DNA of 64,000 nucleotides from Cercis canadensis. Its lineage: Eukaryota; Streptophyta; Magnoliopsida; Fabales; Fabaceae. The position numbers and the translations under genes are program-made. The stretch is taken from assembly GCA_003255065.1 (NCBI GenBank), contig QAOA01000121.1, forward strand, positions 168,414 through 232,413, read 5' to 3'. Below, one piece after another: positions 26,301 through 39,861 of the stretch; the first letter of the stretch is position 1, and each line of letters opens with the position of its first letter. Under the pieces are notes generated by a model. It did no database searches, was not told the DNA's origin, and worked only from the letters and a program-made list of their open reading frames with translations.

Positions 26301-29300
26301 AAAGGTAGAGTTCGAAAGAATCTGATTCGGGCATCAGAAACCTCAAAAGCAGGAACTTTGACGAAGTTGTAGTATAGAGTTCTCTTTGATTTCAACTCGA
26401 CTCGAAATTATTTGAAGCTCTTATATTGGGTTCAAATGGTCTAGAACGACGTAATAAAACATGTGACATGGCTAATGTTCAAAAGAATCTGACGAGGGCA
26501 TCAGAAACCTCAAAAGCAGGAACTTTGACGAAGTTGTAGTATAGAGTTCTCTTTGATTTCAACTCGACCCGAAATTGTTTGAAGCTTGTATAATGGGTTC
26601 AATTGGTCTAGAACGACATAATAAAACATGTGACACGGCTTATGTTCGAAAGAATCCGACGCGGGCATCAGAAACCTTAAAAGCTGGAACTTAGACGAAA
26701 TTGCAGAATAGGGTTCTCTTTGATTTCGACTCGAACCGAAACTATTTCAAACTTGTATAATTGGTTTAAATGGTCTAGAATGATGTAATAAAACTTGTGA
26801 CATGACCAGAGTTCGAAAGAATCTGAGTCGGGCATCAGAAACCTCAAAAGCATGAACTTTGACGAAGTTGTAGTATAGAGTTCTCTTTCATTTCAACTCG
26901 ACCCAATGTTGTTTGAAACTGGTATAAAAGGGTCAAATGGTCTAGAATGACGTAATAAAACATGTGACACGACTCGAGTTTGAAAGAATATCATTCGGGC
27001 ATCAGAAAGCTTAAAAGTAGGAACTTTGACGAAGTTGTAGAATAGAGTTCTCTTTGAATTAAACTCGACCCAAAATTGTTTCAAACTTGTATAATGGGTT
27101 CAAATGGTCAAGAATGACGTAATAAATCATGTGACAAAGCTAGAGTTCGTAAGAATCTGATTCAGGCTTCGAAAACCTCAAAAGCAGGGACTTTGACGAA
27201 GTTGAATAATAGAGTTCTCTTTGATTTCAACTCAACTCGATGTTCTTTGAAACTTTTATAATGGGGTCAAATGGTCTAGAATGACGTAATAAATCATGTG
27301 ACAAAGCTAGAGTTCGTAAGAATCTGATTCGGGCTTCGAAAACCTCAAAAGTAGGAATTTGACAAAGTTGTAGAATAGAGTTCTCTTTGATTTCAACTCA
27401 ACTGGATGTTCTTTGAAACTTGTATATTGGGGTCAAAAGTTCTAGAATGATGTAATAAAACATGTGACAAGGCTAGAGTTCGAAAGATTTTGAGTCGGGC
27501 ATCAGAAACCTCAAAAGAAAGAACTTTGATGAGGTTGTAGTATTGAGTTCTCTTTGATTTCAACTCAACTCAAAATTGTTTGAAGCTTGTATAATGGGTT
27601 CAAATGGTCTAGAATGATGTAATAAAACATGTGACAACGCTCGAGTTCGAAAGAATATAATTTGGGCATCAGAAACCTAAAAAACAGGAACGTTGACGAA
27701 GTTGTTGTATAGAGTTCTCTTTGATTTCAACTCGACCCAAAACTGTTTGAAGCTTTTATAATGGGTTCAAATGGTCTAGAATGATGTAATAAAACATGTG
27801 ACAATGCTCAAGTTCGAAAGAATATGATTTGGGCAACAGAAACCTCAAAAGCAGGAACTCTGACGAAGTTGAAGTATAGAGTTCTCTTTGATTTCAACTC
27901 GACCCGAAATTGTTTGAAACTTGTATAATGGGTTCAAATGGTCTAGATTGACTTAATAAAACATGTGACAAGGCTAGAGTTCAAAAGAATATGATTCGGG
28001 AATCAAAAACCTCAAAATCAGGAACTTTGACGAAGTTGTAGAATAGAGTTCTCTTTGATTTGAACTCAACTCAATGTTGTTTGAAACTTGTATAATGGGT
28101 TCAAATGGTCTTGATTGACGAAAATAAACATGTGACAAAACTAGAGTTCGAAAGAATCTGAATCAGGTATCATAAACCTCAAAAGCAGAAACTTTTTCGA
28201 AGTTGTAATATAGAGTTCTCTTTGATTTCAACTCGACCCAAAATTGATTGAAACTTTTATAATGGGTTTAAATGGGCTAGAACGATGTAATAAAACATGT
28301 GACACGGCTAGAGTTCGAGAGAATGTGATTCGGGCATTAGAAACCTCAAAAGCAGGAACTTTGACGAAGTTGTAGTATTGAGTTCTCTTTGATTTCAACT
28401 CGAGCCAAAATTTTTTGAAGCTTGTATAATGGGTTCAAATGATCTAGAATAATGAAATAAAACATGTGACAAGGCTAGAGTTCGAAAGAATATGATTTGG
28501 GAATCAGAAAACTCAAAAGTAGGAACTTTGACGAAGTTGTAATATAGAGTTTTCTTTGATTTCAACTCGACACGAAATTATTTGAAGCTTTTCTAATGGG
28601 TTGAAATGGTCTAGAATGACGTCATAAAACATTTGACCAGCTTAGATTCCGAAAGCATCTAATTCGGGCATCAGAAACCTCAAAACCAGGAACATTGACG
28701 AAGTTGTTGTATAGAGTTTTCTTTGACTTCAATTCGACCCAAAACTATTTCAAACTTGTAGAATGGCTTCAAATGGTCTAGAATGACGTAATAAAACATG
28801 TGACAAAGCTGGAGTTCAAAAGAATCTGATTTGGGCATCAAAAACCTTAAAGGCCAAAACTTTGACAAAGTTGTATTGTAGAGTTCTGTTTGATTTCAAC
28901 TCGACCCAAAATTGTTTGAAGCTTGTATAATGGGTTCAAATGGTCTAGAATGACGTAATAAAACATGTGACACGGCTAGAGTTCGAGAGAATGTGATTCG
29001 GGCATTAGAAACCTCAAAAGCAGGAACATTGACGAAGTTGTTGTAGAGAGTTCTCTTTGCTTTCTACTCAACCCAAAATTGATTGAAACTTTTATAATCA
29101 GTACAAATGGTCTTGAACGACGTAATAAAACATATGACACGGCTAGAGTTCGAAAGAATCTGATTCGGGCATCTTCAACCTCAAACGTAGGAACATTGAT
29201 GAGGTTGTATTATAGAGTTCTCTTTGATTGCATCTCGACCGAAAATTGTTTGAAGCCTGTATAATGGCTTCAAATGGTCTAGAATGACGAAATAAAACAT

Positions 29301-32300
29301 GTGACAAGGCTAGAGTCTGAAAGAATCTGATTCGGGCACCAGAAACGTAAAAAGCAGGAACTTTGACGAAGTTGTAGTATATAGTTCTCTTTGATTTCAA
29401 CTTGACCCAAAATTGTTTGAAACTTGTATAATGGGTTCAAATGGTCTAGAATGAAGAAAGAAAACATGTGACAAGGCTAGACAGTCCGAAAGAATCTGAT
29501 TCGGGCATCTACAACCTTAAAAGCAGGAACTTTGACGAAGTTGTAGTATAGAGTTTTCTTTGATTTCAACTCGACCCGAAATTATTTCAGACTTGTATAA
29601 TTGGTTCAAATGGTCTAGAATGACAAAATAAAACATGTCACAAGGCTATAGTTCGAAAGAATATGATTCGGGCATCTGCAACATCAAAAGCAGGAACTTT
29701 GACGAATTTATTGTATAGAGTTCTCTTTGATTTCTACTCGACCCAAAATTGATTGAAACTTTTATAATCAGTTCAAATCCTCTTGAACGACGTAATAAAA
29801 CATGTGACACGGCTAGAGTTCAAAAGAATCTGATTCGGGCATCTTCAACCACAAAAGTAGGAACATTGACGACGTTGTATTATAGAGTTCTCTTTGACGG
29901 CAACTCGACCCAAAATTGTTTGAAGCCTGTATAATGGGCTCAAATGGTCTAGAGTGACGTAATAAAACATGTGACAAGGCTAGAGTTCGAAAGAATCTGA
30001 TGCGGGCATCAGAAACCTCAAAAGCATAAACTTTGACGAAGTTGTTGTATGGAGTTCTCTTTCATTTCAACTCGACCCAATGTTGTTTGAAACTTGTATA
30101 ATGGGGTCAAATGGTCTAGAATGACGTATTAAAATAGGTGAACAAGGTGGAACTCGAAAGAATCTGATTCGGGCATCAGAAACCTGCAAAGCTGAAACCT
30201 TGACGAAGTTGTAGTATAGAGTTCTCTTTGATTTCAACTCAACTCGATGTTTTTTGAAACTTGTATAAGGGGTTCAAATGGTCTAGAATGACGTAATAAA
30301 ACATGTAACAAGGCTAGAGTCTGACAGAATCTGATTCGAGCATCAGAAACCTCAAAAGCAGGAACTTTGACGAAGTTGTAGTATTGAGTTATCTTTTATT
30401 TCAACTCAAGTCGATGTTGTTTGAAACTGGTATAATAGGGTCAAATGGTCTAGAATGACGTAATAAAACAGGTGACAAAAGTAAAGTTTGAAAGAATCTA
30501 AGTCGGGCATCAGAATCTTCAAAAGTAGGAACTTTGACGAAGTTGTAGTATTGAGTTCTCTTTGATTTCAACTCAACTCGATTTTGTTTGAAACTTGAAT
30601 AATGGGTTCAAATGTTCTAGAATGACATAATAAAACACGTGAGAAAGGTAGAGTTCGAAAGAATCTAATTCGGGCCTCAGAAACCTCCAAAGCTGGAACT
30701 TAGACGAAGTTGTAGGATAGAGTTCTCTTTTATTTCAACTCAACTCGATGTTGTTTGAAACTTGTATAATGGGTTCAAATGGTCTAGAATGACGTAATAA
30801 AACATGTGACAAGGCTAGAGTTTGAAAGAATCTGAGTCGGGCATCAGAAACCTCAAAAGCAGGAACTTTGACGAAGTTATAGTATTGAGTTGTCTTTTAT
30901 TTCAACTCAAGTCGATGTTGTTTGAAACTAGCATAATGGGTTCAAATTATCTAGAATGACGTAATAAAACATGTGACAAGGCTAGAGTCCGAAAGAATTT
31001 GATTCGGGCATCAGAAACTTCAAAAGCAAGAACTTTGACGAAGTTGTAATATAGAGTTCTCTTTGATTTCAACTCGACCCGAATTTGTTTGAAACTTGTA
31101 TAATGGGTTCAAATGGTCTAGAAGAACGTAATAAAACATGTGACAAGGCTAGAGTACGAAAGAATACGATTCAGGAATCAGAAACCTCAAAAGCAGAAAC
31201 TTTGACGAAGTTGAAGTATAGAGTTCTCTTTGACTTCAAGTCGACCCGAAATTCTTTGAAACTTGTATAATGGGTTCAAATGGTCTAGAATGACGTAATA
31301 AAACAAGTGACAAAGCTAGAGTTCGAAAGAATCTGAGTCGGGCATTAGAAACCTCGAAAGCAAGAAGTTTGACGAAGTTGTAGTATTGACTTCTCTTTGA
31401 TTCCAACTCAACTCGATGTTGTTTGAAACTTGTATAATGGGATCAAATGGTCTAGAATGACGTAATAAAACATGGACAAGGCTAGAGTTCGAAAGAATCT
31501 AAGTCGGGCATCAGAAACCTCAAAAGCAGGAACTTTGACGAAATTGTAGTATTGAGTTCTCTTTGATTTCAACTCAACTCGATGTTGTTTGAAACTTGTA
31601 TAATGGGTTCAAATGGTAATAACGTAATAAAACATGTGACAAAGCTAGAGTTTGAAAGAATCTGATTCGGGCATCAAAAACCTCAAAGTTGGAACTTAGA
31701 CGAAGTGGTAGAATAGAGTTCTCTTTGATTTCGACTCAACCAGAAACTATTTCAAACTTGTATAATTGGTTAAAATAGTCTAGGAACACGTAATAAAACT
31801 TGTGACATGACTAAAGTCCGAAAGAATTTGAGTCGGGCATCAAAAACCTCAAAAGTAGGAACTTTGATGAAGTTGTAGTATTGAGTTGTCTTTGATTTCA
31901 ACTCAACTTGATGTTGTTTGAAACTTGTATAATGGGTTCAAATGGTCTAGAATAATGTAATAAAACATGTGACAAAGCTAGAGTTCGAAAGAACCTGATT
32001 CAGGGATCATAAATCTCAAAAGCAAGAACTTTGACGAAGTAGTAGTCTAGAGTTCTCTTTGATTTCAACTCGACCCAAAATTGTTTGTAACTTGTATAAT
32101 GGGCTGAAATGGTCTAGAATGACGTAATAAAACTTATGACAAAGGTATAGTTCCAAAGAATCTGATTCGAGCATCAGAAATCTCAAAAGAAGGAACTTGG
32201 ACAAAGTTGAAGAATAGAGTTCTTTGACTTCAACTCAACTTGATGTTGTTTGAAACTTGTATAATGGGATCAAATGGTCTAGATTGACGTAATAAAACAT

Positions 32301-33979
32301 GTGACAAGGCTAGAGTTCGAAAGAATTTGATTCGGGAATCAGAAACCTCAAAAGCAGGAACTGTGATGAAGTAGTAGAATAGAGTTCTCTTTGATTTCAA
32401 CTAAACTTGATGTTGTTTGAAACTTGTATAATAGGGTCAAATGGTCTAGAATGACGTAATAAAACATGTGACAAAGCTAGAGTTCAAAAGAATCTGATTT
32501 GGGCATCATAAATCTCAAAAGGAAGAACTTCGATGAAGTTGTATTATATAGTTCTCTTTAATTTCAACTCGACCTGAAATTATTTCAAACTTGTATAATG
32601 GGTTGAAATGGTCTAGATTGACGTAATAAAACATGTGACAACGCTAGAGTTAGAAAGAATTTGATTCGGGCATCAGAAACCTCAAAATCAGGAACTTTGA
32701 TGAAGTTGTAGTATAGAGTTATCTTTAATTTCAACTCGACCCGAATTTGTTTGAAACATGTATAATGGGTTCAAATGGTCTAGAATGACGTAATAACACA
32801 TGTGACAAGGCGAGAGTTTGAAAGAATATGATTCGGGCATCAGAAACCACCAAAGCAAGAACTGTGATGAAGTAGTAGAATAGAGTTCTCTTTGATTTCA
32901 ACTCAACTTGATGTTGTTTGAAACTTGTATAATGGGGTCAAATGGTCTAGAATGACGTAATAAAACATGTGACAATGCTAGAGTTCAAAAGAATCCGATT
33001 TGGGCATCAGAAATCTCAAAAGGAAGAACTTTGATGAAGTTGTATTATATAGTTCTCTTTAATTTCAACTCGACCTGAAATTATTTCAAACTTGTATAAT
33101 GGGTTGAAATGGTCTAGATTGACGTAATAAAACATGTGACAAGGCCAGAGTTCGAAAGAATTTGATTCGGGCATTAGAAACCTCAAAATCAGAAACTTTG
33201 ATGAAGTTGTAGTATAGAGTTCTCTTTGATTTCAACTCGACCTGAAATAGTTTGAAACCTGTATACTGGGTTCAAATGGTCTAGAATGACGTAATAAAAC
33301 ATGTGACAAGGCTAGAGTTTGAAAGAATATGATTCGGGCTTCAGAAACCTCAAAATCAGGAACTTTGACGAAGTTGTAGTATAGAGTTCTCTTTGATTTC
33401 AACTCGATCCGAAATTGTTTGAAACTTGTATAATGGGTTCAAATGGTCTAGAATGACGTAATAAAACTTGTGACAAGCCTAGAGTTCGAAAGAATATGAT
33501 TCGGGCATCAGAAACATCAAAAGCAGGAACTTTGACGAAGTTGTAGTACTGAGCTCACTTTGATTTCAACTCAACCCGAATTTATTTCAAACTTGTACAA
33601 TGGGTTCAAATGGTCTAGAAGGACGTAATAAAACATGTGACAAAGCTAGAGTTCGAAAGAATCTGAGTCAAGCATCAGAAACCTCAAAAAAATGAACTTT
33701 GATGAAGTTGTAGAATAGAGTTCTCTTTGATTTGAACTCAACTCGATGTTCTTTGAAACTTGTATAATGGGTTCAAATGGTCTAGAATGACGTAATAAAA
33801 CATGTGACAAAGCTAGAGTTCGAAAGAATATGATTCGGGCATTAGAAACCTCAAAAGCAAAAACTTTTACGAAGTTTTAGAATAGAGTTCTCTTTTATTT
33901 CAACTCAACTTGATGTTGTTTGAAACTTGTATAATTGGGTCAAATGGTCTAGATTGACGTAATAAAACATGTGACAAGG
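23365..33979. repeat. 167-bp satellite array, segment 3
   Basis: About 10.6 kb of 167-bp monomers. Part of it repeats segment 1: the marker ATAATTC(G/A)TCT at 18704 recurs at 25935 (offset 7231), and by 27238 the offset to 19675 is about 7563, two extra monomers having been gained. The block near 28494 matches 22127 (offset about 6367). No gene seen. Confidence 0.93.
33975..33979. repeat. Target-site duplication of Element 2 (left), CAAGG
   Basis: CAAGG here and at 44033-44037. Removing the element restores the satellite monomer (GTGACAAGG joined to CTAGAGTTCG). Confidence 0.95.
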
Positions 33980-34423
33980 TGATAAGGATCAAGGAGGCCC
34001 TCATCTTGAAGCCCTAAATGGAACCAAGATCAAGGAGGAGTTTGTTGGATTTCTAGTGCAACAAACTTGGAAGGCAGAAGGCATTACATTGGAGGACACC
34101 AATATAGAACAATTGGAGTGGATCACTTGTGTTTCTGCCCACACTGAGGCACACAGTCGTGTCCCTGCTGAGACCAGGCCGTGTCGCAGCAACAGAGGCA
34201 ACTAAGCTACTAGAAGCAGAACATGGGCATGAACACGGGTCGTGTTCTGGCCGTGTCCTGGAACACGGGCCGTGTCCTGGCCGTGTCGAAGCAACAGAGA
34301 TAACTGAGTTTTTGGAAGTCTAACAAGGGTTCAATCGAGAAGGAACACAGCCATGTCACGTAGTCAGATTTGCATGTTTTAAGCTTCTTTTGGGTTATTT
34401 GTAATTAAGCTTGGCTGAATATT
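33980..34423 (+). repeat. 5' LTR of Element 2, truncated
   Basis: Starts TGATAAGGATCAAGG and is homologous to 43198-43632 of the 3' LTR, up to GGCTGAATATT where Element 3 begins. Contains a cluster of ACACGG/CCGTGT motifs at about 34144-34350. Short open frames here are shadows of the pol tail that runs into the LTR. Confidence 0.9.
34144..34350. repeat. ACACGG/CCGTGT motif cluster, Element 2 5' LTR
   Basis: Six CGTGT words plus ACACGGG words in about 200 bases, several arranged as ACACGGGCCGTGT-like inverted pairs. Confidence 0.7.
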
Positions 34424-35280
34424 TGATGCGATCCAAGGTAGCAACGTCAAGGACACCAAAGATGTCGAGGCGAGGGTTGAAGTCGAGGGTCCATTGACAA
34501 GGTCACGAGCCAAGGAGTTGCGGATCAATGTGGGATTATTATTGTAGCAAGCTTGCAAGGAATATGTCTTGGAGGGCAGCAATGAGGGGCAAGTCCAGCT
34601 GATCACTTGCATTTCTGCACAGGACAAGGAACACAGCCGTGTGGCTACAAAGACCAGGCCGTGTCTAGCTACCCGAGAGGGAACACGGCCATGAACACAG
34701 GCCGTGTCCTGACCGTGTCCAAGATTGTGTCTTAACACCAGAAGATACACGTTACTGGAAGTTGAACACGGCCTGAACATGGGCCGTGTCAAGGCCATGT
34801 CGCATTCCTTTCAGTTTTACTAGTTTTAATTCCTTTTAGTTATTTGAGTTAAAACTTGTTGATTTTCTCCAGAACTATTTAAAGAGCTGAAGCCTTTGTC
34901 TTCAGCAATTAATCAAGAAATTGATATTTATGAAATTAAGAGTTTATCTTCTCTTTTCTCTCTATGGAGAGCTTTGAACCAGCTAGGTTGAACCTAGCTT
35001 GGGTTCCTGAATCTTACCACTCCATTTCCTGTCCTTGAATCTAGAGTGTGGCGATTCCTTCATTCTTCATCATTGAACACGTTGGTTCTTTATCTATCAT
35101 AGTGTTTGGGAGGTTTAGCTTATTAAGCTGAGTTGCCCATCCCTTGATTTCAAGGGTCTTCACCTTAATTCCACTAATCTTTATCTTGTTTGTTTGAATT
35201 CCTACTAACCTATTTGGGATCCTTGGTCTTACATGGTGTTAAGTTGATTGGATTATCCTAAGTCTCTAGAAATCGCATCA
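34424..35280 (+). repeat. 5' LTR of Element 3
   Basis: TGATGCGATCCAAGG to AATCGCATCA. TATTTAAA at 34876-34883 is a plausible TATA box and is conserved in the 3' LTR at 41628-41635. ACACGG/CCGTGT motifs cluster at about 34626-34800. Confidence 0.92.
34876..34883 (+). promoter_or_regulatory. Probable TATA box of the Element 3 LTR
   Basis: TATTTAAA in the middle of the LTR, unchanged in the 3' copy and present as TATTTAAG at 43641-43648 in the Element 2 LTR. The position is sensible for a U3/R boundary; no experimental start site is known. Confidence 0.5.
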
Positions 35281-35283
35281 AAT

Positions 35284-35295
35284 TGGTATCAGAGC
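35284..35295 (+). other. Primer-binding site of Element 3 (tRNA-iMet)
   Basis: TGGTATCAGAGC, three bases after the LTR end, is the standard plant complement of the initiator-Met tRNA 3' end. Confidence 0.93.
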
Positions 35296-36634
35296 TTTGG
35301 CTCCAAAGAGGTTGGCATCTATCTTAATTCTGAGTTAATTTTCGTTCTTCATCTCTTAGAACAAAATCTGGAAATTTACAAACAAAAAAAAAATTCATCT
35401 CTGAACTTGAATTATGTTGGATTTTGTTTGATCTAGAATGTTTGAACTTAGATTGATTGAAATCTGGTTGTTTGGTTCAAATCTGGGCAGAATCTTTGTT
35501 TCTGGATTTCTATGTTGTTTCTGAAATTTCTGTCATTGTTGTTCATCTTCAAGTTCTTGAAAACTGATCTCCTTTGTTTGAGCCTTAATCCAGTTTCATG
35601 GAATTTCATGTTTGATGGATTTTGTGGTTGAAATTGAGTTAGATGATTGAGCATTGCCCTGAATTTAATTGACTTCAATGTTAGAGTTCCTTTCAATCTG
35701 GTTGTATGCTCATGAAACTAGCTTGAATGTTTGAATCCTTCAAAATCATTCATGGTTGAATGCTTCCAATTCTGATTTCAATTATTCTTTTCTTATAATT
35801 CCCCTTGTGTCCCTATAACTGCCACTAGAGCTTAGTTTGGCAACTTGCTAAAATTAGTTTTTGCAAATTTTTTCTACTATATTTACTTTGTCCTAATGGA
35901 AAGCTTAAGGAAATGGCTTAGTTGCTTGGTAAATACCCTGTAGTGTGGCTAAATTCTGAAATTTAGGGGTAACTAGCATCTTCTTAACTCGGGTAAAAAT
36001 TCTGGGCAAAGAGTGTGCAAAGACAAAAATAAAAAAAATTTGAACACGGCCGTGTTCATTAAAGAGTTGGTCGGGTTGGTTACACAGAGAAGGCTATGTG
36101 TGAACACGACCGTGTCCTAATCGTGTTGAGCATACTGGAAGGTTTTAAAAAAAATAAAATTCAGTGACATCAAAAATCCTTCAAAGAAAGAAATGTACCA
36201 ATGGTCCATGAACTAAGTAGGTAAAAGGTTAGCTACCCTGTTTTTGGCCACCAAGGTGTATTTCTTAGTGACTTGGGTAGTTTCTAATTGGTTTGAAGTT
36301 GGGAAATTGTCTTGCAACTTTGTTTCACAATTCTGCTCTGTTGTCTGACACACAACACATGCAATCTTGCTTTCCTTGCATGTTATTCTATCAATTGAAT
36401 GTCTGGTTTGGTTTGGTTTAAGTTACTCTTGCCTTGTGCTGCCCAGTTGTGTTTCTTAGCTTGCTCTAGAGAGTCTAAGAGAAGGTTTGAGTGGTAAAAG
36501 ACAGTGAAGTGAACTTATTTGTTAAAAAGCCTAAAGAGTGCTAAAACAAGAGTGACAAGAGTGAAACACGTGAGTAGAGTGAAGTGAGGACTTCAATTCT
36601 TTTCTACTAACTTTTTGCAAGTTTATCACTCACA
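35296..36634 (+). other. Leader of Element 3, no gene seen
   Basis: 1.3 kb untranslated region between primer site and gag start, homologous in patches to the leader of Element 4 (51233 on and 58709 on). Contains the perfect 18-base palindrome TGAACACGGCCGTGTTCA at 36041-36058 and a near copy at 36101-36116. Confidence 0.75.
36041..36058. repeat. Perfect 18-bp palindrome in the Element 3 leader
   Basis: TGAACACGGCCGTGTTCA equals its own reverse complement. The same ACACGG/CCGTGT arms recur in the LTRs of Elements 2, 3 and 4. A dimeric protein could bind such a site; no binder is known. Confidence 0.8.
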
Positions 36635-37679
36635 ATGGAGAACCGAAATGATCAAATTGATCCCCAAATGTTCATGCAAGCCACACAGCAACAGTTTGCT
36701 TGCATGAATGTGATGTTTGAAACTATAAATGATCGGATGGAGACAATGGAACACTGAGTGAATGAGCAGCCAGTCCGAAATCCTTACGCAAGAGATAGAC
36801 AAAGGAGAGGGGGCAGTGAGGCTAGTGGCTCAAGTGATTATTCAGAGGACTTCATTCCACATACAAGAGCAGCGCGGGAAAGAGAACCAAGAAGGGAAAA
36901 AAGGATTGATGATGATTTTGGCACAATCAAGATGAACATCCCTAGTTTTCAAGGTAAGAACGACCCGGAAGCTTACCTTGGATGGGAGAAGAAGGTGGAG
37001 ATGGTCTTCAATTGCCACAACTATTCAGATGAGAAGAAGGTCAAGTTGGTAGCCATTGAATTTGTGGATTATGCATTAACATGGTGGGACCAATTGGTGG
37101 TAACTAGAAGGAGGAATGTTGAGAGACCGATTACTACATGGGAGGAAATGAGGGCGGTCATGAGGAAAAGATTCATTCCAAGTTACTATCAAAGGGAGTT
37201 GTATCAAAAACTCCAATGGTTGGTGCAAGGCTTCCAAGTGTGTAGAAGATTACAACAAAGAAATGGAGGTCTCCATGATTCCGGCCAACATTGAGGAGGA
37301 TAGAGAGGCAACTATGGCGAGGTTCCTTCACGAGTTAAATAGGGAGATTGCTAATGTTGTTCAACTTCAACACTTTGTGGACATGGAAGACCTTGTCCAT
37401 AAAGCCATTCAAGTTGAGAGGCAAATCAAGAGGAGAGGAACTGCTAGGTATAGTTCTACTTCCACATCTAATTGGAGAGCATCTTGGAAGAAAGACAAGG
37501 AGGTTGCTAATTCTAAGCCCAAAACAGAACCATACAAACCCATGAACAAAGATTCTGCTCATCCTCAAAGAGGCAAAACCGTGACATTACCACCACAAAA
37601 GCAGCGAGACATTAAGTGCCTTGGAGTAGGGCACATTGCTTCACAATGCCCTAACAAAAGGGCTATGCTGTTAATGGTT
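36635..37679 (+). pseudogene. Ty3/gypsy gag (Element 3), broken
   Basis: Start ATG at 36635 is chosen because the same MENxxxxIDPQ start occurs in Element 4 at 59593. The frame meets TGA at 36755, reopens at 36758 and holds the retrotransposon gag core with the hallmark ALTWWDQL near 37075 and ERPITTWEEMRAVMRKRFIP after it. A one-base insertion near 37232 shifts the frame into the one that starts at 37263. A zinc knuckle follows at 37617-37649, reading KCLGVGHIASQCP. Family members have CFKCLGxGHIASQCP, so one cysteine of the C-x2-C pair is missing, probably through a nine-base deletion. Gag would form the cytoplasmic particle; this copy could not. Confidence 0.9.
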
Positions 37680-39321
37680 GATGGAGATGTGGTTTCGGAA
37701 AGTGACAAAGAAGAGGAAGAGTCGAGTGCTAGCGAAGATGACCAAGATAATGGTGAGCTACTTGAAGATGGAGAATTGCTTGTGGTTAGGAGAGCTTTGA
37801 GTGCTCAAGTGGGAGAGTTACAAGAGGCGCAAAGGGAGAATATTTTCCACACTCGTTGCTTGGTACAAGGGAAGGTTTGTAGCATGATAGTAGATGGGGG
37901 GAGCTGTGCCAATGTGGCAAGCCAAATTCTGGTTGACAAGTTGGGATTGACTATGGTTACACATCCTAAACCGTATCTTCTACAATGGCTCAATGATAGT
38001 GGAGAGGTCAAAGTGAGCAAGCAAGTTCTGATTTCTTTCTCCATTGGCAAGTATGAGGATGAAGTGCTTTGTGACATTATTCCTATGCAGGCCAGCCACA
38101 TACTTCTTGGTAGGCCTTGGCAATTTGACCGCAAAGTCACTCATCATGGGTACACCAATAAGTACTCTTTTATTTTCAACAAAAAGTCAATCACCTTGAT
38201 TCCTATGACTCCAAAACAAATCCTAGATGACCAATTGAGGATAAAAAAGGATTGTGGGCTTAAAAGAGAGCAAGAAAAGAGGTGCAAAGAGAAAACAAGA
38301 GAGAAGAGACAAAAGAAAGAGGAACCAGAAAATTCCAAGAGGCAAGAGAATGAGGAAAAATCTGAACACCAAGTGAGTGAGCTGCAAGTTAAAAAAAACA
38401 AGAGTGGAGAGAAGAAAGGCAATGTTTTTGCAAGAACTAGTGAGGTCAAGAGTGCTTTCTTTTCCCATAAAATTATGCTGCTACTTATTTGTAAGGAAGC
38501 TTATTTGAATGTGGCTAACATTGATGATTCTCTTCCTAGTGTTATTGTGTCTTTGCTACAGGAGTATGATGATGTGTTCCCGGAGGAGACGCCTATAGGG
38601 CTGCCACCCATTAGAGGAATCGAACACCATGTGGATTTTGTTCCGGGTTCGATTTTACCTAATAGGCCAGCTTATAGAGCAAACCCGAAAGAGACTAAAG
38701 AGCTCCAAAAGCAAGTTGATGAGCTGCTGTCCAAAGGCCACATTAGAGAAAGCTTAAGTCCTTGTGTCGTTCCCGTCTTGTTGGTGCCAAAGAAAGATGG
38801 CAGTTGGCGGATGTGCGTTGATTATCATGCTATCAACAAGATAACGATAAAGTATCGTCATCCTATCCCTAGGTTAGATGATATATTAGATGAATTATAT
38901 GGATCATGCATATTCTCTAAACTCGATCTTAAGAGTGGATATCACCAAATAAGAATTCGAGAAGGAGATGAATGGAAAACTGCTTTGAAAACTAAATTTG
39001 GCTTATATGAGTGGATGGTGATGCCATTTGGCTTAACCAATGTTCCAAGCACTTTTATGCGGCTCATGAATCACATTCTTAGAGAATTTATTGGTAAATT
39101 TGTTGTGGTCTATTTTGATGACATTCTTATATATAGTAGATCCTTAGAAGAGCATGTGAAACATTTGAAATGTGTGCTGCAAGCCTTGAAAATGAACAGT
39201 TGTATGCAAACCTTAAGAAATGTGTTTTTTGTACTGACCATGTAATCTTTCTTGGGTTTGTCATAAGTTCAAAGGGGGTAGAAGTGGATAGGGAAAAGGT
39301 GAAGGCCATGGATAAGTTTTT
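37680..39321 (+). pseudogene. Ty3/gypsy protease and reverse transcriptase (Element 3), broken
   Basis: Continues the frame of the shifted gag. The aspartic protease shows IVDGGSCANVAS with the catalytic Asp codon at 37893-37895 and ends in HILLGRPW near 38100. An acidic/basic linker (38200-38430) precedes RT, which has the PAYRANPKE entry motif, WRMCVDY, FSKLDLKSGYHQIRI and the catalytic YFDDILIYS with YFDD at 39111-39122. A one-base loss near 39192 breaks the frame, seen because the expected NEQLYANLKKC continues in another frame. About a dozen codons that normally lie between KVKAM and FHGLANF are missing near 39315. Confidence 0.93.
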
Positions 39322-39861
39322 CATGGATTAGCTAATTTTTACTGTAGGTTTGTGCCTAATTTTAGCTCCATTGCTGCCCCATTGACAGAAATGGTGAAAA
39401 AGAGTGTAGGCTTTAAGTGGGAAAGTGAGCAAGAGAAAGCTTTTAAAACCCTAAAAGAAAAGCTATGCAATGCCCCTTTGCTGTAACTACCCAACTTTGA
39501 GAGTTCATTTGAAGTAGAATGCGATGCATCTGGGTTAGGTTTAGGTGTTGTCCTAATGCAACAAGGTCACCCTATAGCTTATTTTAGTGAAAAACTCAAT
39601 GGTGTTTCTCTTAATTACTCCACTTATGACAAAGAGTTGTTTGCATTAGTTAGAGCATTGAAAACATGGCAGCATTACCTCATGCCTAAGGAGATTGTGA
39701 TTCATTCAGATCATGAAACCCTTAAGCATTTGAAGGGTCAAGTGAGTTTGAACAAGAGGCATGCACGTTGGTTGGAATTTATTGAGTCCTTTCCCTATGT
39801 GATCAAATACAAAAAGGGAGTTGACAATGTGGTGGCCGATGCACTCTCAAGAAGGTATACC
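39322..39861 (+). pseudogene. Ty3/gypsy connection domain and RNase H (Element 3), broken
   Basis: After the RT frameshift the connection region (FHGLANFYCRFVPNF) resumes, with TAA at 39484-39486 just before the RNase H domain. RNase H starts [18 protein letters not shown], containing the first catalytic Asp, continues through [22 protein letters not shown] (Glu in DKELFA) and [11 protein letters not shown], and ends [10 protein letters not shown]. Residues of the RNase H active site are therefore visible although the reading frame is interrupted. Confidence 0.9.
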
